Shown one piece after another: positions 7,408 through 15,504 of a stretch of 64,000 bases of DNA. Location of the stretch: contig JAJYBI010000017.1 of the NCBI GenBank assembly GCA_021779095.1, positions 1 through 64,000 on the forward strand. Direction: 5' to 3'. The stretch is from Deltaproteobacteria bacterium (GTDB lineage Bacteria; Desulfobacterota; Desulfuromonadia; Geobacterales; JAJYBI01). Numbering within the stretch: position 1 is the first letter of the stretch; every line of letters starts with the position of its first letter. The position numbers were made by a program, and so were the translations under genes. The notes beneath the pieces are model-generated. The model did not search any database. It was not told the DNA's origin and was given only the letters and a program-made list of their open reading frames with translations.

Positions 7408-8610
7408 ATGGAAGCCGCACTGCACGCCGTACCCGGACTCCGGGAGATCGTGAGACCGACACCGTTCATCGGACCGGAGACGCGGGTCCGGGAGGTGATC
7501 GACATCTTCCAGGGGGACGCGTCCCTCCTGGCACTGCCGGTAGTGGACGGCGGCCGGTTCACGGATACGGTGAACCGGCGAAACCTCTTCTTCCGGCACC
7601 TGGGCAAGCCGTTCGCCCGTGACCTGTACGGCAACAAGCCGATCAGCACACTCCTGGACGGCCAGGGGACCGTGATGGAATCCGGACTGGACGTGAACAG
7701 CGCCCTGGCCCGGCTCCTGGAGGCGGACCCGGCGCTGGAGACCGACTCGTTCGCGGTGGTGGACAACGAGAAGTGCCACGGGATCGTGCCGGTCGCCGAC
7801 CTGATGATGCAGATCTCCGGCTCCCAGGCGCGCCTCCTGGACCGGCTGAAGGGCCTGAGCACCCGGATCAGGGAAGAGGTGGAGAAGGCGAGCAAGGTCC
7901 AGCAGGACCTGCTGCCGCTGCCGGAGTTTAAGGAAGACGGCCTCACCATAAGCGGCGGCATCACCACCTCTTCCGAGATCGGCGGCGACCTGTACGACTA
8001 TTTTCGGCTGGGCGGCGACCGGTTCGGGCTCGTGGTTGCCGACGTGAGCGGTCACGGCGTCCAGTCGGGGATGGTGACCACGGCCGCGAAGGCGAGCCTG
8101 CACACCCTCATCGCGCTGGGGGTACGGACACCGGGGGAGCTTCTCGCGGGGATGAACGGCGCCATCCTCTCCACCGCGCGGCAGAGCCTCCTCATGACCT
8201 GCCTCGTCTGCATCGTCGACCCGGGACGGGACGAGCTTATGTACGCCAACGCCGGCCACAACTTCCCCTACCGCTTTGCCGCGGAAGCAGGCCGGCTGGA
8301 GATGCTGGACGGAATCTCGGGGTTCCCCCTCGGATTCGACGCGGAGAGCGCCTATCCGGAACACCGGCTGCCGTTCGAGCCGGGGGACCGGCTGGTGCTC
8401 TACACGGACGGGATCGTGGAATGCACCGATCCGCGGGGAGAGGAGTTCGGCTACGCGCGGATGGAGGAACTGCTCGCGAGGCATGCCGCGGCGGCGCCGG
8501 CGGAGGTCCGGACGGCGCTTCTCGCGGCGGCCGCAAAGTTCACCGGCACCGACGCCTTCGAGGACGACGTGACCCTGCTGATCGCGGCCCGCGACGGGTA
8601 CTCTTACTAA
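7408..8610 (+). CDS. CBS-domain PP2C/SpoIIE-type serine phosphatase
   Basis: N-terminal CBS-like pair; KVQQDLLPLPEF, SSEIGGDLYDYF, VVADVSGHGVQSGMV, YTDGIVECTDPRGEEFG, FEDDVTLLIA. Confidence 0.85.
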   Translation: MEAALHAVPGLREIVRPTPFIGPETRVREVIDIFQGDASLLALPVVDGGRFTDTVNRRNLFFRHLGKPFARDLYGNKPISTLLDGQGTVMESGLDVNSALARLLEADPALETDSFAVVDNEKCHGIVPVADLMMQISGSQARLLDRLKGLSTRIREEVEKASKVQQDLLPLPEFKEDGLTISGGITTSSEIGGDLYDYFRLGGDRFGLVVADVSGHGVQSGMVTTAAKASLHTLIALGVRTPGELLAGMNGAILSTARQSLLMTCLVCIVDPGRDELMYANAGHNFPYRFAAEAGRLEMLDGISGFPLGFDAESAYPEHRLPFEPGDRLVLYTDGIVECTDPRGEEFGYARMEELLARHAAAAPAEVRTALLAAAAKFTGTDAFEDDVTLLIAARDGYSY

Positions 8611-8623
8611 CGGAGGAGACGGC

Positions 8624-8821
8624 ATGGGACGGACCATGACGACGACGCAGGACGACTACCCGGTGGCGTTCAGCCGGTTCATTCTCGGCACGGACGGCAT
8701 CGTCGAATGCAGCGACGGCCGCGGCCGGGTGTACGGCTACCTGCAGCGGGACGATCTGCCGGAAACCCATCTGACGCTGCCGCACCACCACCTGGAACAA
8801 CTGTACGCCCGGTCCGTCTGA
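8624..8821 (+). CDS. 65-aa protein with a SpoIIE-phosphatase C-terminal-like motif
   Basis: ILGTDGIVECSDGRGRVYGY parallels VLYTDGIVECTDPRGEEFGY of the preceding gene. Confidence 0.55.
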   Translation: MGRTMTTTQDDYPVAFSRFILGTDGIVECSDGRGRVYGYLQRDDLPETHLTLPHHHLEQLYARSV

Positions 8822-8860
8822 CCGGCGCACCGGATCGCACCACGAAAAGGAGAATCCCAC

Positions 8861-9829
8861 GTGCAGTCACATCCCCCGATAGTCGCGCTCGTGCGGGACA
8901 CCGGCGACAACCGGCTCCGCAAGCTTCTGACCGACGAGGTCCCCGGTATCGTCACGGTGGTGGTCGGCCCCCACCTTTCCTTAAGCCTGGAGAAGCTGTT
9001 GATGACCGGCCAGTCGCCCCGGCTCGTCATCGTTTCCGGCCGGCTCTATCCGGCCGAGCGGCCGGAGCTCGTCTCCCTCGTGCGCCGGGTCATCCCGGGC
9101 GCCGAGTTTCTCGTCGTTTCCGCGGCGGAGGACAAGCCGCCCGTGCTGCACCAGCTGGGGGTCGACCGGGTCCGTCACCTGGTCATCAGCCCCGCCGCCG
9201 GCGATACGGCCGATGCCGCCCGGGGCCAGCTGGGCCACGCCGTAAAGAACCTGACGGAAGGCACCCCCTGGACCGCCGTCGACTACCTGAAAGAAGGGAC
9301 GAAGGTGCACGAGTTCCCGCTCTGCCGGTCCGACGAGAAGGAGGCGATCATTGCCGCCGTTGCCGGCCTCATCGACGGCGACAGTGACGAGACGGAGCTG
9401 TTCCGGCAGAAGGTGGCGCTCTTGACGGACGAGATGCTGGAAAACGCCCTCTACGCCGCCCCCCGGACTCCGGAAGGGGAGCAGCTGTACCGCAAAGGTG
9501 AGCAGCGGCCGGTCTCGCGGGAGGAGCAGATCGTCTTTAGGTTCGGATTCGACGGCGAGACGGTCGCCATGGAGGCCACCGACGGCTGGGGGAGCCTCCG
9601 TCCGGAGACGGTGATCCAGCACCTGGCGAAGAACCAGACACTCGCCGGCGATGTGGGGGAAACGGGCGGCCGGGGGATCTTCATCATCTGGCAGTTCCTG
9701 GAGCAGCTGTACATCTCCATCTGCCCCGGCCGCCGCACCGTGGTGGGTGGTCACGTACGCCGCTCGTCCCCCACCGACCTGGAGGTCCCCAGAGGCTTCC
9801 ACATCGTCACCACCGCCTGCTGCATCTAA
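8861..9829 (+). CDS. receiver-like domain fused to RsbW/HATPase anti-sigma kinase-like domain
   Basis: C-terminal DEMLENALYAAP and GETGGRGIFIIWQFLEQL match HATPase_c anti-sigma kinase motifs. Confidence 0.65.
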   Translation: MQSHPPIVALVRDTGDNRLRKLLTDEVPGIVTVVVGPHLSLSLEKLLMTGQSPRLVIVSGRLYPAERPELVSLVRRVIPGAEFLVVSAAEDKPPVLHQLGVDRVRHLVISPAAGDTADAARGQLGHAVKNLTEGTPWTAVDYLKEGTKVHEFPLCRSDEKEAIIAAVAGLIDGDSDETELFRQKVALLTDEMLENALYAAPRTPEGEQLYRKGEQRPVSREEQIVFRFGFDGETVAMEATDGWGSLRPETVIQHLAKNQTLAGDVGETGGRGIFIIWQFLEQLYISICPGRRTVVGGHVRRSSPTDLEVPRGFHIVTTACCI

Positions 9830-9848
9830 GACTATCAAGGAGACTCGT

Positions 9849-10160
9849 ATGGAAACAGCATTCAGGGTTACCTCCGGCCGCGGCACCAGCTGCGACCTGT
9901 TCAGCTTCCACGGTAACATCGACGCCCAGGCGGAACACCTCCTGAAGGAGCTGCCGTCCAGGATATCCAGACCGGTGGTCCGGTTCGATTTCGGCTCCAC
10001 AGGACGGATCAACTCCATGGGGATCGCCCTTCTGCTCCGCTGCTTCAAGCTGATCAAGGAGCAGAAGAAGGCGGAGATCGAACTGGTGGCGCTCAACCCG
10101 ATGAACGCCATCCTGTTCAAGATGACCGGCGTCTTTCTGCTGGCGAAACAGGTCCCGTAG
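9849..10160 (+). CDS. STAS-domain anti-sigma factor antagonist-like protein
   Basis: RFDFGSTGRINSMGIALLLRCFKLIKEQ resembles the STAS phosphoacceptor-loop region. Confidence 0.65.
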   Translation: METAFRVTSGRGTSCDLFSFHGNIDAQAEHLLKELPSRISRPVVRFDFGSTGRINSMGIALLLRCFKLIKEQKKAEIELVALNPMNAILFKMTGVFLLAKQVP

Positions 10161-10188
10161 CCCCGCACAGGGAAGGTGAGGTACCGGC

Positions 10189-10386
10189 ATGCTCTACCAG
10201 ATGATCTTTTCCATGTCACCGGCATTGCGCCGCGCCATCGACCGGCAGCCGCTCCCCCGGCTGACGGCCCTGGACTTCTCCGAGCTCGACCGGCAGATCG
10301 AGAAACTCCGGGCACTGCGGGACGACTACCGCGCCGCCAACGTGGCCCACTACGGGGAGTTCCTCGCCGGCCTGCTGAACGACTGA
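10189..10386 (+). CDS. hypothetical protein (65 aa)
   Basis: ORF with upstream GGAAGGTGAGG RBS-like sequence, collinear with flanking genes. Confidence 0.5.
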   Translation: MLYQMIFSMSPALRRAIDRQPLPRLTALDFSELDRQIEKLRALRDDYRAANVAHYGEFLAGLLND

Positions 10387-10401
10387 TCCGCACATCCAGG
10401 A

Positions 10402-11727
10402 GTGCCGGTGAACAGACTGCACAACGGCGGCGCAGCGATGCCCCGCAGCACCCCCCGTCTCGAAAATGCGCTCGATGATTCCGGCTACCTCTTTCAACGG
10501 TTCCGGGACAGCCTGGTCCGAACCGGACACGCGGGGATCGTCGCGATCCGGTGCCACGGCGCGACAGAACTGTCCGATGCCACTGCCAGGGCCATTGCCC
10601 TGTTCATCAGGATCGTGGGCCGGAAGCTCCACGGCCGGATCGCCGGTGGATACCGGGCCAGCGACCGGGAGTTCTTCCTCCTGCTGCTGCCGGCCGGCGC
10701 ATACGGTGAATCCCTGTTCCAGGCCGACCGCGAGACCATCCGGAACGAACTCCAGGACCATTTCTCGCTGCCGCACGTCGTCAGGGGTTGCGTCGGCACC
10801 GAGAACCTCTCCGGACCGTCCCTGGCGGTAGACGGACTGTTCCTGACGAACGGCACGGAGGAAAACGCCAACAACACCCTGTTCCGCGCCTTCCGGGAGC
10901 TTTTTTCCGCGTTCGACCTTCCCCAGCCGGTATGCCAGGACCGCCGCGAAAGGGACACCATCACCGGCATCATCCGCAACGAGCTGATCGCCCCGGTGTT
11001 CCAGCCGATCATCAATCTTTCGGACGGCAGCCTGTTCGGCTACGAATCGCTCAGCCGGGTCGCCCACCCCGGCCCCCTGGCCGACCCCGAAACGCTCTTC
11101 GCGGCGGCCGGCCGCCACGGTCTGACCGCCTCGCTGGAGCGGCTCTGTCGCCGCACGGCCCTCGCCCGGGCGCGGGGACTTGCCCTCACCGGCCGGATAT
11201 TTCTGAATGTGAGTCCGTCGCTCCTGCAGGACCACGATCACCGGCGGGGTTTCACCGCGTCGCTCCTGGACGAGCTGGAGATCGACCGGTCCCGGATCGT
11301 CTTCGAACTGACGGAACGGACGATGATCGACGATTTCGACCTGTTCCGGTCGGTGGTGCGCTACTACCGCGAACAAGGGTACGCCATCGCCATCGACGAC
11401 CTGGGGACCGGCTTCGCCGGGCTGAAGATGCTGGCGGAACTGGAACCGGACTATGTCAAGCTGGCCCGCTACCTCATCAGCGACATCGACCGGTCGGCAA
11501 CGCGGCAGGCGCTGGTGGAAGCGCTCCTGACCTTCTGCCGGAGGACCGGGGCGCGGGTTATCGCCGAGGGGATCGAGCGGGAGGAGGAGCTGGACTACCT
11601 GCGGGCGGCCGGCGTCAACCTCGGACAGGGGTATCTCCTGGCGCGCCCGTCCCCCCATCCCTTCCCCGACGGGGCATGCGCCATGCCCGGTTGCGACCGG
11701 ATGCGTCCCCTCTTCCACTCCGCCTGA
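10402..11727 (+). CDS. EAL-domain protein (c-di-GMP phosphodiesterase-like)
   Basis: FQPIINLSDGSLFGYESLSR (ESL for EAL), FLNVSPS, FELTERTMI, AIDDLGTGFAGL, PDYVKL, VIAEGIE. Confidence 0.85.
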   Translation: MPVNRLHNGGAAMPRSTPRLENALDDSGYLFQRFRDSLVRTGHAGIVAIRCHGATELSDATARAIALFIRIVGRKLHGRIAGGYRASDREFFLLLLPAGAYGESLFQADRETIRNELQDHFSLPHVVRGCVGTENLSGPSLAVDGLFLTNGTEENANNTLFRAFRELFSAFDLPQPVCQDRRERDTITGIIRNELIAPVFQPIINLSDGSLFGYESLSRVAHPGPLADPETLFAAAGRHGLTASLERLCRRTALARARGLALTGRIFLNVSPSLLQDHDHRRGFTASLLDELEIDRSRIVFELTERTMIDDFDLFRSVVRYYREQGYAIAIDDLGTGFAGLKMLAELEPDYVKLARYLISDIDRSATRQALVEALLTFCRRTGARVIAEGIEREEELDYLRAAGVNLGQGYLLARPSPHPFPDGACAMPGCDRMRPLFHSA

Positions 11728-11766
11728 AAACCGCTCCGCAACTGCCGTTGCCCACCTTTTACCCCG

Positions 11767-11851
11767 TCGCAACACGCCTGTCACCCCCGCGACCATCTCC
11801 ACGAAAACGTGCCGCCGCCGCAACACGGCCGTAACCGGCGGCTGTCATCAT
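11767..11851 (+). promoter_or_regulatory. candidate tandem Pho boxes upstream of the hydrolase-GH3 pair
   Basis: TCGCAAC-ACGC-CTGTCAC (11767-11784) and CCGCAAC-ACGG-CCGTAAC (11818-11835), then 10 bp and CATCAT (11846-11851). Confidence 0.35.
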
Positions 11852-11896
11852 GCACAGCAGGCCGGGTTCTGCCGGCATCGTGCCCAAGGAGAAACC

Positions 11897-12976
11897 ATGA
11901 TGAACATGACACCCCACACCATCGACCGCAGATCGGTGCACCACCCCGCACTCCTCGGCATCGCCACCGCCGCCACCGGCTTCATGCGCCAGATCGCCAT
12001 CAAGCCGTTCACGCCGCGCCACCGCAGCCGCGAGCTGGCCCTGCACGGCGAGGTGGAGAGCCTCCACGCCGTGCGGAGCCAGGTCTACAAGGAAAAGGGG
12101 GCAGGAAACATCCCGACCATCGTCATCGCCGGCTTCGTCCCCAACGCCACGGAGGTGGTGGAGTTCCAGCGGCCGCTCTTCAAGCGGTACGGCAGCATCT
12201 ACTACCTGAACTACCCCGCACACGGCTTCGACAGCCGGGTCTTCTTCGCCCAGCTGGCCGACCTGATCGAGGATATCAACCGGCGGGGGAAACGGCCGGT
12301 GGTCTTCAGCATCAGCTTCGGCTGCGGCCTCCTGACCCGGTTCCTGCGGGAGCATCTGACCGGCAGCGACCTGCAGCTCAAGGGGGTCGTCCTGGCGAGC
12401 CCGGTGCTCTGCACCGAGGACCTGATCCGTCCCGACCACCTGCGGTCCGGCGGCGTCCGGATGCTGGAGAGCAACCTGAAGCGGATCCTCCGGGTCAACC
12501 GTGATGCGGAGGACGAAATGAACAGGCAGATCGAGCGGGCGCGCCGCTGCTTCCAGAGCCTGTTCGAGGCGGGGGCGGAGAACCGGGTCCTCACCCACCG
12601 CCACCTCTCCATCCGGGGCCGGATCATGAACGTGGTGGGGAACACCCCGGCCGCGGGGGGGTACGAGCGGGTGCTGGCCCTGAAGGAGCTGCTCCCCCCC
12701 GGCGACGAGGCCGTCTTCGCCGGCCCGACCCTGGCGCTCCTGGCGGAAGAGGAGGAGAGCATCCTCGTCCCGTCGTCACCCACCCTCTCCGCCCTCAGGG
12801 ACCCGCAGCTCCGTACAAGGCTCTTCCCCCGCATCCGGGTGCGGGAGGTGGTCTCACGCAGAAGCAGCGACGCCGTCTCCCACGCCTCGCTCATCTTCCA
12901 CCACCACTGCTACAACCCGCTCATCGCCGGCTGGTACGACAAGCTGCGCGACCCGGCGCTCTTCGCGGTGGTCTGA
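11897..12976 (+). CDS. alpha/beta-hydrolase-like protein
   Basis: TIVIAGFVPNATE...YLNYPAHGFDS...VFSISFGCGLLTRF. Confidence 0.6.
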   Translation: MMNMTPHTIDRRSVHHPALLGIATAATGFMRQIAIKPFTPRHRSRELALHGEVESLHAVRSQVYKEKGAGNIPTIVIAGFVPNATEVVEFQRPLFKRYGSIYYLNYPAHGFDSRVFFAQLADLIEDINRRGKRPVVFSISFGCGLLTRFLREHLTGSDLQLKGVVLASPVLCTEDLIRPDHLRSGGVRMLESNLKRILRVNRDAEDEMNRQIERARRCFQSLFEAGAENRVLTHRHLSIRGRIMNVVGNTPAAGGYERVLALKELLPPGDEAVFAGPTLALLAEEEESILVPSSPTLSALRDPQLRTRLFPRIRVREVVSRRSSDAVSHASLIFHHHCYNPLIAGWYDKLRDPALFAVV

Positions 12977-14559
12977 TGACGGCCCGTTCCCCCCTCCGCA
13001 CCATTACCGCCCCGGCTCTGGAGCTCGTGCTCCGTACCGGCGCCGCCACCGCCGCCCGGCGGTTCGAGGCCCGCGATCCGCTGACCGCCCAGCGGGAGAT
13101 CTTCCGCCGGCTCCTCATCCACGGCGCCGCCACCCGCTTCGGCCGCGACCACGGCCTCGCGGAACTGACCGGGCTCCCCTTCGAGACCGCCTACACGCGG
13201 TACTGCCGGCAGGTGCCGCTCCGCTCCTACGCCGACTTCTGGCGCGACTACTTCGCCGCCGGGCTCACGGAGGAGGACGGCCGCAAGCGTCTCTCCCTCG
13301 AAAACGTCACCTGGCCGGGACGAATCCCGTTTTTCTGCGAGACCTCCGGCACCACCGCCCCGACGAAGTTCATCCCCTTTTCCCGGGAGATGTTCCGGGC
13401 GAACAAGCGCGCCGCCCTGGACCTCACCGCCTGCTACCTGCACCGCAACCGGGAAAGCCGCCTCTTTAGGGGGCGGCTCCTGTACATGGCGGGGAACACG
13501 GAGCTCACCGACCTGGGGAACGGGATCAAAAGCGGCGACATGAGCGCCATCACCCTGCGCCACCGGCCGTTCTTTCTCAAGCCGTTCGTCGCCCCCGGCA
13601 ACCGTGTGGGGGCACTTCCCTGGGAAGAGAAGCTGGCGGCGCTCACGGGGATGCTCCTTAACAACCGGGACATCCGCGGCATCTCCGGCGTCCCCCCCTG
13701 GATCATCCTCCTCCTCAAGCGCTGCCGCGAGATCGGCGGCCGGCCGCTGGCGGACCTTCTGCCGCACCTGGAGCTGATCATCCACGGCGGCACCAGTCTG
13801 ACGCCGTACAAAAGCGAGTTCGCCGACCTGTTCCCGGACCGCTCGCCCCGCTTCCTGGAACTGCTCCCCTCCTCCGAGGCGTTCATGGCGTTCCAGCTGC
13901 CGGGGGAGGAGCGGATGCGGCTCACCCCGTACTACGGGGCGTTCTTCGAATTCGTGCCGTTCGACGCGCTGGACGGCGGCACGCCGCCACCCGACGCCCC
14001 GGCAGTCCCGTTGGAGGCGGTGGAACCGGGCAAACGGTACGCCGTCATCCTCTCCACCTGCGCGGGGCTCTGGCGCTACCATATCGGCGATACGCTCCGC
14101 TTCACCGACACGCATCCCCACTTCATCGAGTTCACCGGCCGGGACCGGTTCCTGGACCGGTTCGAGGAGAAGGTGACCCAGGGGGAGGTGGAGGAGGCGA
14201 TCGCCCGGCTGAACCGGCTGGACGGGATCGAGGTGCGTGAGTTCATGGTGGGGCCGGATATCCACGCACGCCGGCACCGATGGGTCATCGCCCAGCGCGG
14301 CGACCGGCCGGATTCCGCACGCCTCTCCGCCGCGCTGGACGCGACCCTCAAGGCGCTGAACGCCGACTATGCCACCTTCCGTTCCCAGGGGAGGATCGCG
14401 CCGCCGGAGGTGATCGCGGCGGACGAAGGGCTCATCTACCGCTGGTCGAAGGAGGTGCGGGGGAAGCTCGGGGGGCAGACCAAGATCCCCCACATTGACC
14501 CGACCATCGACGGGGAGATGATCGGGAGCCTGGCGCGGTTTGCCGGGGAGAAACGATAA
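12976..14559 (+). CDS. GH3 (auxin-responsive) family acyl-adenylate synthetase
   Basis: FFCETSGTTAPTKFIPFS, YMAGNTELTDLGNGIKSGDMS, YAVILSTCAGLWRYHIGDTLRF; TGATG overlap with upstream gene. Confidence 0.8.
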   Translation: MTARSPLRTITAPALELVLRTGAATAARRFEARDPLTAQREIFRRLLIHGAATRFGRDHGLAELTGLPFETAYTRYCRQVPLRSYADFWRDYFAAGLTEEDGRKRLSLENVTWPGRIPFFCETSGTTAPTKFIPFSREMFRANKRAALDLTACYLHRNRESRLFRGRLLYMAGNTELTDLGNGIKSGDMSAITLRHRPFFLKPFVAPGNRVGALPWEEKLAALTGMLLNNRDIRGISGVPPWIILLLKRCREIGGRPLADLLPHLELIIHGGTSLTPYKSEFADLFPDRSPRFLELLPSSEAFMAFQLPGEERMRLTPYYGAFFEFVPFDALDGGTPPPDAPAVPLEAVEPGKRYAVILSTCAGLWRYHIGDTLRFTDTHPHFIEFTGRDRFLDRFEEKVTQGEVEEAIARLNRLDGIEVREFMVGPDIHARRHRWVIAQRGDRPDSARLSAALDATLKALNADYATFRSQGRIAPPEVIAADEGLIYRWSKEVRGKLGGQTKIPHIDPTIDGEMIGSLARFAGEKR

Positions 14560-14657
14560 GCATTCCTGCCACAGGGGACACGCTTGCGCGCTGTCCCGGC
14601 CGACGTAGCCACGCTACTTCGGTCATCTGCTGCTCCATCACCGAACCGCGGGCACCG

Positions 14658-15061
14658 GTGTACGGCAACGTCAACCAGCGGTTCATGCTCGCGCAGGCGC
14701 GCCGGGAGAACCGGCGGCGCGGGGTCTGGTACTGGCCCGAATCCGCCTGCTGGGTCGCCTTCGGCAACCCGGTGCCGCCCCTCATCCTCCCCTACCTGGA
14801 CGCACGTTTTTCCGATATGGCCACCATGAAGCGGGTCGGCGTCGCCGGCACCTCACCTTCTCCTCCCGCTGGGAGTGAGGCTGCCGGCTCACCGACTGGA
14901 GCATCGCCCGCCGGTCGTGGCGCTACCGGCGGGACGGCAGGGAGACGTCACAGAGCCCACTCTCGCCGCGGCACGACCCCCTCCCCGACCGGCGGTTCGA
15001 CGCCTTCTCCATGAAACCGTGGGACTTTAGGCGGACCCTGGGGCTGGGAAGCCTCTTCTGA
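14658..15061 (+). pseudogene. decayed conserved hypothetical gene, frameshift plus stop
   Basis: YGNVNQRFMLAQARRENRRRGVWYWPESACWVAFGNPVPPLILPYLDARFSDMATMKRVGVAG continues only after a 1-nt shift as HLTFSSRWE*GCRLTDWSIARRSWRY...KPWDFRRTLGLGSLF*. Confidence 0.6.
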
Positions 15062-15117
15062 ACGAAAGGGTTGCAGCACGGACCCTGGCGGGGAAATCGC
15101 GGCGGAATGCCGTCGGG

Positions 15118-15290
15118 TCAGCCCCGGGCGGGGTGGTGATGCGGCAGCAGCGACGAGATGACCTCCAGCATCCTGCCGGAATCGATCGGTTTGGCGAGGT
15201 ATTCCCGGATGCCGAGCTGGCGGGCGGCCTCCCGGTTTATCACGTCACGGTAGACGGTGCAGAGGACGACGGGGAGGTCGGGGCATCTAT
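15118..15290 (-). pseudogene. C-terminal remnant of a receiver domain
   Basis: PDLPVVLCTVYRDVINREAARQLGIREYLAKPIDSGRMLEVISSLLP matches the second half of a CheY-like domain; no phospho-Asp N-terminal half upstream. Confidence 0.55.
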
Positions 15291-15504
15291 CGGCAGGTGA
15301 CAGCATTTTCCGGGAAAGCCCCGGCGACCGATCCCGGTTCGCCACAATCACTCGCTGCGGCGCCGTTGAAAGCAGGGGCCAGGCCACCATCACACTGGTC
15401 TCATCGTCGCCCCCCAAAGGAGCTGACCGATAAATTATCGCAAGCGGGTCCGGTATTTGCAAAACCTCACCGGCATCCATTAATTATTTGCGCTGCATGT
15501 ACCC

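Noticed and set aside
15290-15480. GGGAAAGCCCCGG as a third GEMM riboswitch upstream of the cytochrome
   Set aside because: Lacks the AAACC element, the GNRA hairpin and any terminator; resemblance is limited to one short string.
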